Source: Nitrospirota bacterium (lineage in GTDB: Bacteria > Nitrospirota > Nitrospiria > SBBL01 > JAADHI01). From it: a stretch of 64,000 nt of DNA. A model generated the notes under the pieces. The model did not search any database. It saw only the letters and a list, made by a program, of their open reading frames with translations, and was not told the DNA's origin. A program made the translations under genes and the position numbers. Location of the stretch: positions 1 through 64,000 of the forward strand of contig JAJDBV010000005.1 of NCBI GenBank assembly GCA_029261165.1. The letters are read 5' to 3'. Within the stretch, counting starts at the first letter, position 1. Each line of letters starts with the position of its first letter. Shown here piece by piece: positions 41,786 to 51,608 of this stretch.

Positions 41786-42424
41786 TTAATTCCGCTCCCA
41801 GAGCATCAGGAGTTCTTTCCCGTCCCGATCCGGAAAGGAACGGGGGGTCTTTTCTAATCGAAGTGTAAACTGGGGCGAGAAACGCTCGATCAGTTCCTCT
41901 CGCGTACAGCCGAAGGGCGGCCCGCTTTCGGCTTGAATATGGTAGAAGATCCCGATTAGACTGCCTCCCGGCCGGATCAGCCTTGCGACCGTCTCGACAT
42001 AGTTTTCCCTCAGCTTGGGGTTGAATGCGCAGAAAAAGGTGTGCTCAAAGATCCAGTCATAGGGACCGAATTCCTTCCCCGGGAGATTGAAAAAATCGGC
42101 CTGGATGAAGCGAATCTTATGAAGCCCCTCCCGCGCAGCCAGTAGTGCCGCCTCCCGAATTGCTCCTTCGGTAATATCCATGCCCGTCACCTCAAACCCG
42201 GTTCTGGCCAGCGCCCGTGCTTCGTGTCCCCGGCCGCATCCCGGGACGAGGACGCTTCCGGCTTGAATTTGATGATCTTGTAAGAGATCCGTCAGGCCCA
42301 TCGAAGCCGCGCCCTGGTCCCATCCGGTATCTCCGTTCTGGTATCTCGCTTCCCAAAAAGCCGCATTGACTTCTTCTTCGACGCGACCGATATGAGGATA
42401 GCGTTCTTCTTTTCCTTTATTCAT
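41786..42424 (-). CDS. Thiopurine S-methyltransferase-like SAM methyltransferase
   Basis: The 212-residue protein is a class I SAM-dependent methyltransferase. 'VLVPGCGRGHEARALARTGFEVTGMDIT' across about 58-86 holds motif I and the acidic end of strand 2. 'FWEARYQNGDTGWDQGAAS' near the N-terminus and 'FEHTFFCAFNP' are typical of the TPMT family. Natural substrates in bacteria may include selenium, tellurium or thiol compounds. It lies 6 bases downstream of leuD on the same strand. Confidence 0.85.
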   Translation of the reverse strand: MNKGKEERYPHIGRVEEEVNAAFWEARYQNGDTGWDQGAASMGLTDLLQDHQIQAGSVLVPGCGRGHEARALARTGFEVTGMDITEGAIREAALLAAREGLHKIRFIQADFFNLPGKEFGPYDWIFEHTFFCAFNPKLRENYVETVARLIRPGGSLIGIFYHIQAESGPPFGCTREELIERFSPQFTLRLEKTPRSFPDRDGKELLMLWERN

Positions 42425-42430
42425 AAGGGC

Positions 42431-43039
42431 TTAGAGTGAAAGGGAAGGTGTGCCTGCCAGTCTGGCTTCATACGCGCTGACCTTTTCTTCATTTTTAAGC
42501 GTCAGGTCGATGTCATCGAGGCCTCTCAGGAGAGTGTTTTTTCGAAAGGGATCGATTTCGATCTTTAAATTGATGCCGTCATTCGAGGTGATGTGCTCTT
42601 TTTCCAGGTCGATGTCCAGGCTGTAGCCGGATGTCTGGCGAACTTTCTGAAAGAGGGCTTCGATTTGGTCTTCGCTGAGGCAGACTGGGAGAATGCCATT
42701 TTTGAAGCAGTTGTTGTAGAAGATATCTGCGAAAGAGGGCGCGATGATGCAGCGAAAACCGTAATCCCTTAGCGCCCAGGGGGCATGCTCACGGGAAGAC
42801 CCGCAGCCGAAGTTTGCTCTTGCAATCAGGATGGCTGCATCCTGGTAGCGCTCAGCGTTCATCTCAAAGGCGGGGTCCTGTTTTTTGCCGTCAATAAAAC
42901 GCCAGTCGTAGAAGAGGAATTGACCGAAGCCTGTCCGTTCAATCCTTTTTAAAAATTGCTTGGGGATAATCTGGTCGGTATCCACATCCGGAAGGTCGAG
43001 CGGCGCAACAATGCCTTGTAATCTTGTAAAGGGCTCCAT
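42431..43039 (-). CDS. leuD: 3-isopropylmalate dehydratase small subunit
   Basis: The 202-residue protein shows the LeuD swivel domain: '[18 protein letters not shown]', '[15 protein letters not shown]' and '[13 protein letters not shown]'. With LeuC it isomerises 2-isopropylmalate to 3-isopropylmalate in leucine synthesis. It starts directly after the leuC stop. Length is normal. Confidence 0.96.
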   Translation of the reverse strand: MEPFTRLQGIVAPLDLPDVDTDQIIPKQFLKRIERTGFGQFLFYDWRFIDGKKQDPAFEMNAERYQDAAILIARANFGCGSSREHAPWALRDYGFRCIIAPSFADIFYNNCFKNGILPVCLSEDQIEALFQKVRQTSGYSLDIDLEKEHITSNDGINLKIEIDPFRKNTLLRGLDDIDLTLKNEEKVSAYEARLAGTPSLSL

Positions 43040-44452
43040 CTAGCTTTCCTCCTGCGGTGTATACTGACGAATATCCACAAAATGCCCTTCAACTGCAGCC
43101 GCGGCGGCCATGAGCGGACTGACCAGGTGGGTTCGGCCTCCTTTTCCCTGGCGTCCTTCAAAATTACGGTTGGAGGTCGAGGCGCAGCGCTCTCCCGGTT
43201 CGAGGGTATCGGGGTTCATTCCGAGACACATCGAACAGCCCGATTCGCGCCACTCAAATCCTGCCTCTCTGAAGATCCGATCAAGACCCTCTCTTTCCGC
43301 TTTCTGTTTTATTTTCTGTGAGCCGGGAACGACCATGGCGTCTACTTTAGAAGAGACCTGCCTTCCCTTCACAAAGTTTGCCGCCCGGCGGAGGTCTTCT
43401 ATCCGGGAGTTTGTACAGGAACCGATGAAGACCCGAGTGATCCCGATCTCTTCAATCGGCATATCTGCCTTAAGTCCCATGTATTCCAGTGCCCTCTCGG
43501 CCGATTTTCTTTGATTGGCATCGGGCAGATTGTCCGGATTCGGGACACGTGCGTCAATCGAGGCGACCTGACCGGGATTCGTTCCCCAGGTGACCTGAGG
43601 AGCCAATGAGGCGACATCAAGGGTTAAGGTCCGATCAAATGATGCACCGGGATCGCTGGGGAGTTTCTTCCACTGAGCGACCGCCGCATCGAAATCAGCC
43701 GGGGCGTATCGCCGTCCACGCAGATAGTGAAAGGTCTTCTCATCGGGGGCGATCATCCCTGCGCGGGCACCCCCTTCGATGGACATATTACAGATCGTCA
43801 TGCGTTCTTCCATGCTCAGTTCCCGAATGGCTTCCCCGCCGTATTCGATGACATAGCCTGCGCCGCCTGCCGTGCCGATCCGGCCGATGATTGAGAGGAC
43901 CATATCCTTTGCTTCAACCCCGTAAGGCCTCTGACCTTTGATCTCGATCAGGAAAGTCTTTGGTTTTTCCTGAAGGAGACATTGGGTGGCCAGGACATGT
44001 TCCACTTCGCTGGTGCCGATGCCGAAGGCCAGTGCGCCAAATGCCCCGTGTGTGGATGTGTGGCTGTCGCCGCAGACCAGAGTGACTCCCGGAAGCGTGA
44101 GTCCCAGATCGGGGCCGATCACATGGACGATTCCATGATCGGGGCTTTTCAGATCAAAAAGGGTGACACCGAACTCCCGGCAGTTTTCCGACAGCGTTTC
44201 AATCTGTTTTGCAGAGGTCAAATCTTCAATCGGCAGAGACCGGTCCGTGGTCGGGACATTATGGTCGGGTGTGGCAAAGGTCAACTCCGGACGGCGAACA
44301 CGACGACCGGAGAGTCTTAGTCCCTCGAAGGCCTGGGGAGAAGTGACTTCGTGCACCAAGTGGCGATCGATATAAAGGAGGGAAGGCCGCCCCGGTTCTT
44401 CATGAACGAGATGGTCCCCCCATATCTTTTCAAGCATCGTCTTTGCGGGCAT
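43040..44452 (-). CDS. leuC: 3-isopropylmalate dehydratase large subunit
   Basis: The 470-residue aconitase-family protein carries the three 4Fe-4S ligands: one in '[11 protein letters not shown]' and two in '[12 protein letters not shown]'. '[19 protein letters not shown]' and '[19 protein letters not shown]' are also present. It opens '[14 protein letters not shown]'. It is the first gene of a leuC-leuD-methyltransferase unit. The branched-chain aminotransferase IlvE is encoded about 10 kb away. Confidence 0.97.
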   Translation of the reverse strand: MPAKTMLEKIWGDHLVHEEPGRPSLLYIDRHLVHEVTSPQAFEGLRLSGRRVRRPELTFATPDHNVPTTDRSLPIEDLTSAKQIETLSENCREFGVTLFDLKSPDHGIVHVIGPDLGLTLPGVTLVCGDSHTSTHGAFGALAFGIGTSEVEHVLATQCLLQEKPKTFLIEIKGQRPYGVEAKDMVLSIIGRIGTAGGAGYVIEYGGEAIRELSMEERMTICNMSIEGGARAGMIAPDEKTFHYLRGRRYAPADFDAAVAQWKKLPSDPGASFDRTLTLDVASLAPQVTWGTNPGQVASIDARVPNPDNLPDANQRKSAERALEYMGLKADMPIEEIGITRVFIGSCTNSRIEDLRRAANFVKGRQVSSKVDAMVVPGSQKIKQKAEREGLDRIFREAGFEWRESGCSMCLGMNPDTLEPGERCASTSNRNFEGRQGKGGRTHLVSPLMAAAAAVEGHFVDIRQYTPQEES

Positions 44453-44576
44453 ATAATTTTCCTGAAATTATAGAGTATAAGATGTCACAGGCGGATTGAA
44501 ATGATTACTCATTTTTGCACAGAAAGGCCATGAGCGCAAGCCTAATTCCCTTGCCTGGTCCCTTTGTATGGATGCA

Positions 44577-45299
44577 TCAGGGATTCGACACCGCTTTGTT
44601 CTCAAGCAAGTCATTCAAAGGGCAGTCGGTGCAGTCCGGCGTCTTTTTACAGAACTGCTTCCCGGTCATGACAATCAGGGCGTGATATTCATTGTACAGG
44701 TCTGTTCTGCCTCGGAGTCCTTCCATAAGGTACTTCTGAAGCTTCTGGTAATTATCCGCAGGATCAATATGGCTGTGTCGTTCGAATAACCTTCGGGTAT
44801 AGGTATCTATGACGAAAACAGGGGCTTTCCCCGCATAAAGCAGGATCGCGTCGGCTGTTTCCGGGCCGATTCCCCTGACGGAAAGAAGCTTCTCCCTCAA
44901 GGCCTCCCACTTTTCCGACAGCATGTCGTCTACGGAACCGCCGTATCCTTCAAAAATAAATGCCATCAAGGCCTTGATTCGGCGTGCTTTGACATTAAAA
45001 TAACCGCTCGATCGGATCAGTGAGGAAAGCTTCTTTTCAGGTATATGATAAAGTGCGTCCGGATGAAGAAGATCCTTTTCTTTTAATTGAGATAGGGTCT
45101 TCTCCACATTTTTCCAGGAAGTGTTTTGCGTTAGAATGGCACCGACCATGACCTCGAAAGGGGTTTCAGCCGGCCACCAGTGTTGTGGGCCGAAGTGGGT
45201 GTAGAGGCGATCATAAATCTCAACGATTTCGTGTCTTTTTGAGGAGGTTTTCCTAGGAGGAAGGTTTGTTCTCGTTTTTTCCATGGTTGAGGCCGTCAT
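44577..45299 (-). CDS. Endonuclease III-like DNA glycosylase (COG2231, MagIII-like)
   Basis: The 240-residue HhH-GPD protein reads 'FEVMVGAILTQNTSWKNVEK' and 'LLSVRGIGPETADAILLYAG', with catalytic Asp likely in 'FVIDTYTRRLF'. The Lys of true Nth (GRKTA) is replaced (GPETA), which is typical of the monofunctional COG2231 group including Helicobacter MagIII, an alkylbase glycosylase. The C-terminal cysteines (CKKTPDCTDC) number only three, so a complete iron-sulfur cluster is uncertain. A canonical Nth is present at 53054. It overlaps cutA by four bases. Confidence 0.85.
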   Translation of the reverse strand: MTASTMEKTRTNLPPRKTSSKRHEIVEIYDRLYTHFGPQHWWPAETPFEVMVGAILTQNTSWKNVEKTLSQLKEKDLLHPDALYHIPEKKLSSLIRSSGYFNVKARRIKALMAFIFEGYGGSVDDMLSEKWEALREKLLSVRGIGPETADAILLYAGKAPVFVIDTYTRRLFERHSHIDPADNYQKLQKYLMEGLRGRTDLYNEYHALIVMTGKQFCKKTPDCTDCPLNDLLENKAVSNP

Positions 45300-45622
45300 T
45301 CTGTTTCAAGGGACGTATTGTCCCGAACCCACTTCAGGTAATCAGCGGAGCCGGCGGAAATTGGCAGGGCAATAATCTCCGGAACATCATAGCTATGATG
45401 TTGTTTGACTGAATGAGAGAGTTTTTCAAAAAGGGCGGCGCGGCTTTTCAGGAGGATCAGGGTCTCCTCTTCTCGGCAGACCTTCCCCTCCCATGAAAAG
45501 AAAGAGGTCACCGAAGGAAGGATATTCGCGCAGGCTGCCAACTTCTTTTCCACCATGAGCCGGCCTATTTTTTCAGCTTCTTTTCGCGTCGCCGTTGTGA
45601 TGAAAACAACAATTTCATCCAT
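45296..45622 (-). CDS. cutA: CutA divalent-cation tolerance protein
   Basis: About 108 residues starting 'MDEIVVFITTATRKEAEKIG'. The conserved 'LAACANILPSVTSFFSWEGKV' segment and 'HSYDVPEIIALPISAGSADYLKW' are clear. CutA forms trimers; its role in metal tolerance is debated. I use ATG 45622, in a four-base overlap with the Fic gene stop, rather than a longer start inside that gene. It sits between fic and the glycosylase gene, with overlaps on both sides. Confidence 0.93.
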   Translation of the reverse strand: MDEIVVFITTATRKEAEKIGRLMVEKKLAACANILPSVTSFFSWEGKVCREEETLILLKSRAALFEKLSHSVKQHHSYDVPEIIALPISAGSADYLKWVRDNTSLETE

Positions 45623-46518
45623 CAGGAAGCACCTCGGAGGGAGGTGGAAAGACCGATCTTCCATGCGCCTTTTTCTAAAAAGGCTTCAATGGTTTGACGG
45701 TGGGCCTTATTTATCAAGTTTGTGTGAGAAATTCCTTTTCTTTTTGCGTAGTCTGAAAGCGTAATGATTTCCATGCCTTCAAGATAGGCCAGTCTTTTGT
45801 GATAACTGTTCGTAAGGGCCTTCCCGATAATTTCCTGCATGATAGCCGCCTTTTTTTGTTTATCAAACTCCTCAAAGGCATCATAATATGATGCTCGGTC
45901 TATAAACTTAATATTGATAGGCACAAAACCCTCTCTCGTAAGGAGATAATTGTTGATTGCTCTGCCAATGCGGCCATTTCCGTCTACAAATGGATGAATG
46001 TGTTCAAATGTAAGATGTAGGAGGGAAACTCTTTTTATAATGTTTTCATTGGAGGTTGCGTTATATTGAACGAGCATTGCCTCTAGTGCGGTTCTCACTT
46101 GTTTTGGATCCAAAGCAATGTGGTTCCCAACGCGTACCCACTCGTCCTCGTTTCGGAATCGACCTGCAACATCATCGCGAATATTTGAGAGAAGCGTTTT
46201 GTGTAGAAAAAGAATCATCTCCAGGTCTAATTCTTTTTCTTTTGCCTTTATATTTATATAAGAAACGACGCGCGCCAAATTTTTTGCTTCAAATAATTCT
46301 CTTTCAGAAATATACCGGTCCAAGTTTATTTGTAATAATATTTTTTCTGTTTCTTCAAGATTAAGCGTGCTGTTTTCAATGGCATTGGAGTTATAAACCT
46401 GCTCTGCGACTTCTGCCTCACTTAAGAGTCTCAGAAGGGACGCTTTTTTTACAGCGGCTTGATAATATCGTGCTCGGAGAGATTGGATCTTGCTGAAGAC
46501 CTTTAGCGTTTTTGCCAT
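45622..46518 (-). CDS. Fic family protein (probable AMPylase with N-terminal inhibitory motif)
   Basis: The 298-residue protein has the full Fic active site HPFVDGNGRIGR (175-186). The inhibitory motif 'SNAIEN' (44-49) matches (S/T)xxxE(G/N), so it belongs to the autoinhibited class with the inhibitory helix at the N-terminus. A C-terminal winged or helix-turn-helix-like region follows ('LSDYAKRKGISHTNLINKAH'). Fic enzymes transfer AMP or other phosphate-containing groups to proteins. It is the first gene of an overlapping fic-cutA-glycosylase unit. Confidence 0.92.
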   Translation of the reverse strand: MAKTLKVFSKIQSLRARYYQAAVKKASLLRLLSEAEVAEQVYNSNAIENSTLNLEETEKILLQINLDRYISERELFEAKNLARVVSYINIKAKEKELDLEMILFLHKTLLSNIRDDVAGRFRNEDEWVRVGNHIALDPKQVRTALEAMLVQYNATSNENIIKRVSLLHLTFEHIHPFVDGNGRIGRAINNYLLTREGFVPINIKFIDRASYYDAFEEFDKQKKAAIMQEIIGKALTNSYHKRLAYLEGMEIITLSDYAKRKGISHTNLINKAHRQTIEAFLEKGAWKIGLSTSLRGAS

Positions 46519-46703
46519 GATTTTATCTTATTACATGTTCACGATATTGTCAATATAACCGTGAATATGTGGCCATATTCGCGCTATTTTCATGGTTTTG
46601 ATGTGTTTCGTGACCGATGAAGGTTCTATGGGCTTACGCTTAGGCTGGAGACGCTGTTGTCGTGCGCCGAAAGATTATTGGTCTTTGCTGAAGCAGTTTC
46701 AAC

Positions 46704-46779
46704 TGGGGTGAGTGAAGGGACTCGAACCCTCAACCGCTGGAGCCACAGACCAGTGCTCTACCATTGAGCTACACCCACC
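46704..46779 (-). tRNA. tRNA-His (anticodon GTG)
   Basis: Read on the minus strand, the acceptor GTGGGTG pairs with CACTCAC. The extra G at -1 opposite C73, diagnostic for tRNA-His, is present. The D arm is GCTC...GAGC, the anticodon loop is CTGTGGC (anticodon GTG), the T arm contains GGTTCGAGTCC, and CCA is encoded. Confidence 0.93.
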
Positions 46780-46795
46780 ACAAGAAAGTGGGCGG

Positions 46796-46824
46796 ATTAT
46801 ATCACAGATGTTTTTTGAATTGAA
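46796..46824 (-). promoter_or_regulatory. Promoter of tRNA-His
   Basis: On the minus strand a TTCAAT (-35) and a consensus TATAAT (-10) are spaced by 17 bp, about 17 bases upstream of the tRNA. Confidence 0.6.
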
Positions 46825-47038
46825 AGACGTTATCACGGCCCGGACCTGGATCTTTGGGGAAACCGCCGATGGCTAGCGCGAGACCCATCCACCTGAAGTA
46901 CTGCGTTATCGTCCAAACGGGCTCCTCACCGTACAGCACGTACGCCTCGGTCGCCCTTATGGCCTCTGGCCTTGTCTTTCAGACGACTTGACAGTTTCGC
47001 CTCTTGCGGAAAGAAAATGATCTACCTATAGTGGAAAG
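46825..47038. other. Non-coding stretch upstream of the CCA-adding enzyme gene
   Basis: About 210 bases without a gene. The GC-rich block near 46895-47000 ('GTACTGCGTTATCGTCC', 'CGTACAGCACGTACG') has the look of a dispersed intergenic repeat, but no second copy is seen in this window. Confidence 0.4.
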
Positions 47039-48604
47039 ATGATGGCTTCGCTAAAAAACCTCCAGGATCAAGTTTCCGATATCCGGGCTCGTCTTCCTTT
47101 TCTCCGCGCATTGGAAACCGCCTTCCCAACGGGGGAAATCTATCTTGTCGGCGGGGCGGTTCGCGATCTCCTTCTGCATCGTGAAACAAAAGATTATGAC
47201 TTCCTGGTCCGACATGTTAAGGCGTCCGCTCTGCGTGAATTTCTGAAAGTCCATGGAAAGGTCAGTTGGGTGGGTAAAAATTTTGGGGTTTATAAGTTTT
47301 ATCCGAACGCATTATCCTTTCAGGAACCGCTTGTTCAGGAACCGCTTGGGGAGGCGATCGACATGGCTTTGCCTCGAACGGAGGAGTCCTTTTCCCGGTC
47401 CGGGTCTCAAAAAGGAGGCTATAAAGACTTTGAGGTGAAGACGGATCCTGCACTTTCCGTAGAGGAAGACCTGCAGCGTCGTGATTTTACCATAAATGCC
47501 ATGGCGGCCGATTTGAAAAACGGTGGCCTAATTGATCCCTTCGGGGGCCTGCAGGACTTGGAAGCCGGTCTCTTGCGTGCGGTCGGCGATCCTGTCCTTC
47601 GCTTTAGAGAGGACAGCTCCCGTCTCTTGCGAGGCCTCCGCTTTGCCTGTCAGTTTGGGTTTTCCCTAGAAAAAAAGAGCTGGGCCGCCCTGAGGCACTG
47701 TATCGACCAGTTAAACGCAACGGGGGAAGAGGGCTCTTTCATCGTCCCCCGTGAAACCATCGCGAAGGAGTTTCTCAAGGCGATGGTTTCAGACCCCGTT
47801 CTTGCTTTCGATCTTTGGGATCAGAGCGGGTCCTTTCAGGTGTTGATTCCGGAGTTGCTTCCCATGAAAGACTGCCCTCAACCGAAAAATTTCCATTCTG
47901 AGGGAGACGTCTGGACCCACACGCGCCTGGCCCTTTCCCAATTGAAAACTCAAATATTCAAGGAAGAGTTCGGTCTTGATATTGACGCTGAAATTGTTCT
48001 GGCCGTTCTCTTTCATGACATTGCAAAGCCGGTGACGATACAGACTCCGGAGAAGGACGGGACAGACCGGATTCGCTTCAATCACCACGACCGTATCGGC
48101 GCCCGAATGGCGCGTGAGATTGTGCTGCGGCTTAAGTTATCCTCCATGCCGCGCGAGAGCGGGTATTATATAGACGGGGACGCGCTCGGATGGCTGATCG
48201 GCAGCCACCTTATTTTGGTTCAAGGCGAGGTGGACCGGATGCGGGCCGCAACCCTTGAGAAATACTTTATGAACCCGCAACGGCCCAGCAAAAAACTGAT
48301 GCAGTTGATCTTCTGCGACGGGAGTGCAACTGTCCCGGCCTCAGGGAAACCGCAGCTTCTTCATTACAGGCAGGTGAAGAATCGGCTTGCGCGTATTCAA
48401 GCCCTCACGGCGGAACGTGCAAAAATCCCCCGGCCGCTGCTGACCGGGACCGATGTGATGAAGTCTTTCCAGATTGTAGCAGGACCAAAGGTGGGGGAAC
48501 TCCTGGCACTGGTCCGGGAAGAACAGCTCTCCGGCCGGATATCAAGCCGCGAAGAAGCGATTATTTTTTTACAAAACCAGAATGAAAAGGGATCAGATTC
48601 GTAA
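47039..48604 (+). CDS. CCA tRNA nucleotidyltransferase / poly(A) polymerase family with HD domain
   Basis: The 521-residue protein has the class II nucleotidyltransferase head 'VGGAVRDLLLHRETKDYDFLV' split over about 37-58, and 'RRDFTINAMAAD' with 'DPFGGLQDLEAG'. 'EDSSRLLRGLRFACQFGF' forms the neck. An HD domain ('LFHDIAKPVTI') gives likely phosphatase or phosphodiesterase activity. This layout fits a CCA-adding enzyme of the bacterial HD type; some relatives are poly(A) polymerases, and sequence alone does not separate the two. Two consecutive ATGs (47039, 47042) are possible starts. Confidence 0.88.
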   Translation: MMASLKNLQDQVSDIRARLPFLRALETAFPTGEIYLVGGAVRDLLLHRETKDYDFLVRHVKASALREFLKVHGKVSWVGKNFGVYKFYPNALSFQEPLVQEPLGEAIDMALPRTEESFSRSGSQKGGYKDFEVKTDPALSVEEDLQRRDFTINAMAADLKNGGLIDPFGGLQDLEAGLLRAVGDPVLRFREDSSRLLRGLRFACQFGFSLEKKSWAALRHCIDQLNATGEEGSFIVPRETIAKEFLKAMVSDPVLAFDLWDQSGSFQVLIPELLPMKDCPQPKNFHSEGDVWTHTRLALSQLKTQIFKEEFGLDIDAEIVLAVLFHDIAKPVTIQTPEKDGTDRIRFNHHDRIGARMAREIVLRLKLSSMPRESGYYIDGDALGWLIGSHLILVQGEVDRMRAATLEKYFMNPQRPSKKLMQLIFCDGSATVPASGKPQLLHYRQVKNRLARIQALTAERAKIPRPLLTGTDVMKSFQIVAGPKVGELLALVREEQLSGRISSREEAIIFLQNQNEKGSDS

Positions 48605-48659
48605 CCGGGATCACCGTTGACAACCCGATTGACCCGGTGCTACTATCGGCGCTACCTCT

Positions 48660-51608
48660 ATGGAAACAAAGAAGAAATATAAAGATACGCTCAATCTTCC
48701 GAAGACCGACTTTCCGATGCGGGCCAACCTTACGCAAAAGGAAGTTACGGCGCTGGCCCACTGGGAAAAAGAAGGGCTTTATGCCCGGATACAGGCCAGC
48801 CGTGCCAATCAGGAGAAATATATCCTTCACGATGGTCCCCCGTATGCCAACGGACATCTCCATATCGGCCACGCCCTCAACAAGATCCTAAAAGATATCA
48901 TCGTAAAATCAAAGACCATGAGTGGTTTTGCCGCCCCCTATGTTCCGGGCTGGGACTGTCATGGTCTCCCGATTGAACATCAGGTCCTCAAGGCGCTCGG
49001 TGGGAAAAAAAGGGAAATGACCAAGGTTCAGATCCGGCAGCGCTGCCGGGAGTATGCCGATAAATATGTCAAGATCCAGCGTGAGGAATTCAAGCGCCTT
49101 GGCGTGTTTGGCGATTGGGACGACCCTTATCTGACGATGGATCCGGATTATGAGGCGGCCATCGTCCGTGAGTTCGGGAAGGTTGTCGCTTCCGGCGGGG
49201 TCTATAAAGGGAAAAAGCCGGTCCTCTGGTGCCCTGTCAATGAAACCGCCCTGGCCGAAGCGGAGGTCGAATACGCCGATCACACCTCGCCATCAGTCTA
49301 TGTGAAGTTTCCTCTGACCCTTTCACCCTCCGAACTTTCATCCGGTGATAGCTTGGGTATCCCGTTTCCTGATGAAGTGTCGCGGGTTTCGCTCGTTATC
49401 TGGACGACCACGCCTTGGACCTTGCCTGCCAATCAGGGGGTCTGTCTTCATCCCAGATATGACTATGATTTTGTGAAGGTCGGCAAAGAAGTCTATGTGG
49501 TTGCAAGCGCGTTGGTGGAGGCTGTTTCCGAGGCCTGCGGCTGGGAGAAATATGAACGATTGGGCTCTCAAAAGGGGAGCGAGGGATTTGAAGGGCTTGA
49601 GTGCGCACACCCCATGATGGCTGAGCAAGGATCTCAGGTGGTGGTTGGGGATTTTGTGACTCTTGAGCAAGGGACAGGCATTGTCCATATCGCACCGGGA
49701 CACGGACAGGAAGATTATCAACTGGCGGTAGAATACGCGACCCCTAAAAAGATGGACGTTCTCTCCAGAAAGCTTGATGTCTTTGCTCCTGTGAATGATC
49801 AGGGCCGGTTTACAAGTGCGGTCATCGATGCCGATTTGGTTGGTTTGAAAGTTTTTGAAGCGAATCCGGTCATCATTAAAAAACTCATAGAGAAGGGCCT
49901 TCTCCTGGGTCAAGGTTCACTCTCGCATTCCTACCCCCATTGTTGGCGTTGCAAAAATGCAGTGATCTTTCGGGCTACGGAGCAGTGGTTTATCTCAGTA
50001 GACGGTGGAAATTTGCGCGGTGAGGCGATCAAGGCCATTGAGAGCGAAATCCAATGGATTCCGAAATGGGGGAAAGACCGGATTCTGGGGATGATGGAGA
50101 CGCGCCCCGACTGGTGTATCTCGCGCCAGCGTGTCTGGGGTGTGCCGATCGTCGCTTTTACCTGTTTGGACTGTGGGAAGGTTCTGGTTTCTTCTGAAAT
50201 TGCTTCTCATGTTGCGGATCAGATGGAGAAAGAAGGGGGAAGCGACATCTGGTTTTCAAAAGCGGCCGAAGCCCTTCTTCCGGAGGGAAGATCGTGTCTG
50301 CGCTGCAAGGGAAGCCGATTTGAAAAGGAGAATGATATCCTCGATGTCTGGTTCGAATCGGGGGTGAGCCATGCCGCCGTCTTAAAGAGACGGCCTGAAC
50401 TCACCTGGCCTGCCGATCTTTATCTGGAGGGCTCCGACCAGCACCGGGGCTGGTTTCACAGCAGCCTGCTGGCGGCCTTGAAGACGGATCGGCGTTCCCC
50501 CTATAAAGCGGTCTTGACGCATGGGTTTACCGTCGATGGCTCGGGGAAAAAGATGTCTAAATCGGCTGGGAATGTGATCGCGCCGGAAGAGGTCATCAAA
50601 AAGTATGGGGCGGAGATCCTCCGCCTTTGGGTGGCGGCGACCGATTTCAGGGAAGATGTTCGTATCTCGTCGGACATCCTGATGCAGCTTGCTGAAGCCT
50701 ACCGGAAGATCCGGAATACCTGCCGTTTTCTACTGGGAAATCTCTATGATTATCATCCGGAATCGGCTCCTTTCCCGGAGGCGGATTTAAGTGACATCGA
50801 CCGCTGGGCACTCGGACGTCTCCAGATTCTCAACGAGAAGGTTCAGCGGGCCTATCGTGAATCGGAATTTCATATTGTCTTTCACGCCTTGAATAATTTC
50901 TGTGCGGTTGATCTCTCCTCTTTCTATCTGGACATCCTGAAAGACCGGCTGTATACCGCCGGGGCAGATGCGCCGGAAAGGCGGGCCGCCCAGGCCGTGA
51001 TGCAGGAAATTTTGCTTGCCCTGGTCCGTCTGATGGCCCCGATCCTTTCTTTTACCGCCGATGAGATCTGGCAATATCTTCCTGAGAACTTGAAGACGGA
51101 GTCTAGTGTTCATCTCACCGAATTTCCGGAGCTGAAGGATCTTTCGACAATCGAAGCGGGAGACGAAGAAAAAGACTGGAGCAAGCTGATTCGGGTTCGG
51201 GATGAAGTCGCGCGTGTCCTCGAGGAAGCCCGAAAGGACAAAAAAATCGGGAATTCATTGGAAGCAGGGGTGCACCTCTTTGTAAAGCCTGTGCTCTATG
51301 ATCTCCTCAAGGGACAGCGTAGGATGCTTCCCGCTTTCTTCATTGTTTCTCAGGTGGACTTCTCCCCTTGGGAGGACCAGAAAATGCGTATTCAGGAAAA
51401 CGGAGATGCTGATCCGGGAGCGCCGAAGTGGACCCTTTCTACGACTTTGGATGAGGAGGGTTTGCGCATAGATGTGGCACAGGCGCGGGGCGAAAAGTGT
51501 GGACGGTGCTGGACCTATCAGGAGAGTGTCGGTCGGGATACAACACACCCCACCCTGTGTCGACGTTGCACGGAGGTTGTCATTGCGAGCGGCATCAACA
51601 CGGGGTAA
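48660..51608 (+). CDS. ileS: Isoleucyl-tRNA synthetase
   Basis: The 982-residue class Ia synthetase has the HIGH-type motif 'NGHLHIGHALNK' (about 62-73), the editing (CP1) domain in between, the KMSKS motif 'GKKMSKSAGN', and the C-terminal zinc-binding cysteines 'CGRCWTYQ...CRRC'. It is a bacterial-type IleS of normal length. lspA begins inside its last codons, the common ileS-lspA arrangement. Confidence 0.97.
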   Translation: METKKKYKDTLNLPKTDFPMRANLTQKEVTALAHWEKEGLYARIQASRANQEKYILHDGPPYANGHLHIGHALNKILKDIIVKSKTMSGFAAPYVPGWDCHGLPIEHQVLKALGGKKREMTKVQIRQRCREYADKYVKIQREEFKRLGVFGDWDDPYLTMDPDYEAAIVREFGKVVASGGVYKGKKPVLWCPVNETALAEAEVEYADHTSPSVYVKFPLTLSPSELSSGDSLGIPFPDEVSRVSLVIWTTTPWTLPANQGVCLHPRYDYDFVKVGKEVYVVASALVEAVSEACGWEKYERLGSQKGSEGFEGLECAHPMMAEQGSQVVVGDFVTLEQGTGIVHIAPGHGQEDYQLAVEYATPKKMDVLSRKLDVFAPVNDQGRFTSAVIDADLVGLKVFEANPVIIKKLIEKGLLLGQGSLSHSYPHCWRCKNAVIFRATEQWFISVDGGNLRGEAIKAIESEIQWIPKWGKDRILGMMETRPDWCISRQRVWGVPIVAFTCLDCGKVLVSSEIASHVADQMEKEGGSDIWFSKAAEALLPEGRSCLRCKGSRFEKENDILDVWFESGVSHAAVLKRRPELTWPADLYLEGSDQHRGWFHSSLLAALKTDRRSPYKAVLTHGFTVDGSGKKMSKSAGNVIAPEEVIKKYGAEILRLWVAATDFREDVRISSDILMQLAEAYRKIRNTCRFLLGNLYDYHPESAPFPEADLSDIDRWALGRLQILNEKVQRAYRESEFHIVFHALNNFCAVDLSSFYLDILKDRLYTAGADAPERRAAQAVMQEILLALVRLMAPILSFTADEIWQYLPENLKTESSVHLTEFPELKDLSTIEAGDEEKDWSKLIRVRDEVARVLEEARKDKKIGNSLEAGVHLFVKPVLYDLLKGQRRMLPAFFIVSQVDFSPWEDQKMRIQENGDADPGAPKWTLSTTLDEEGLRIDVAQARGEKCGRCWTYQESVGRDTTHPTLCRRCTEVVIASGINTG

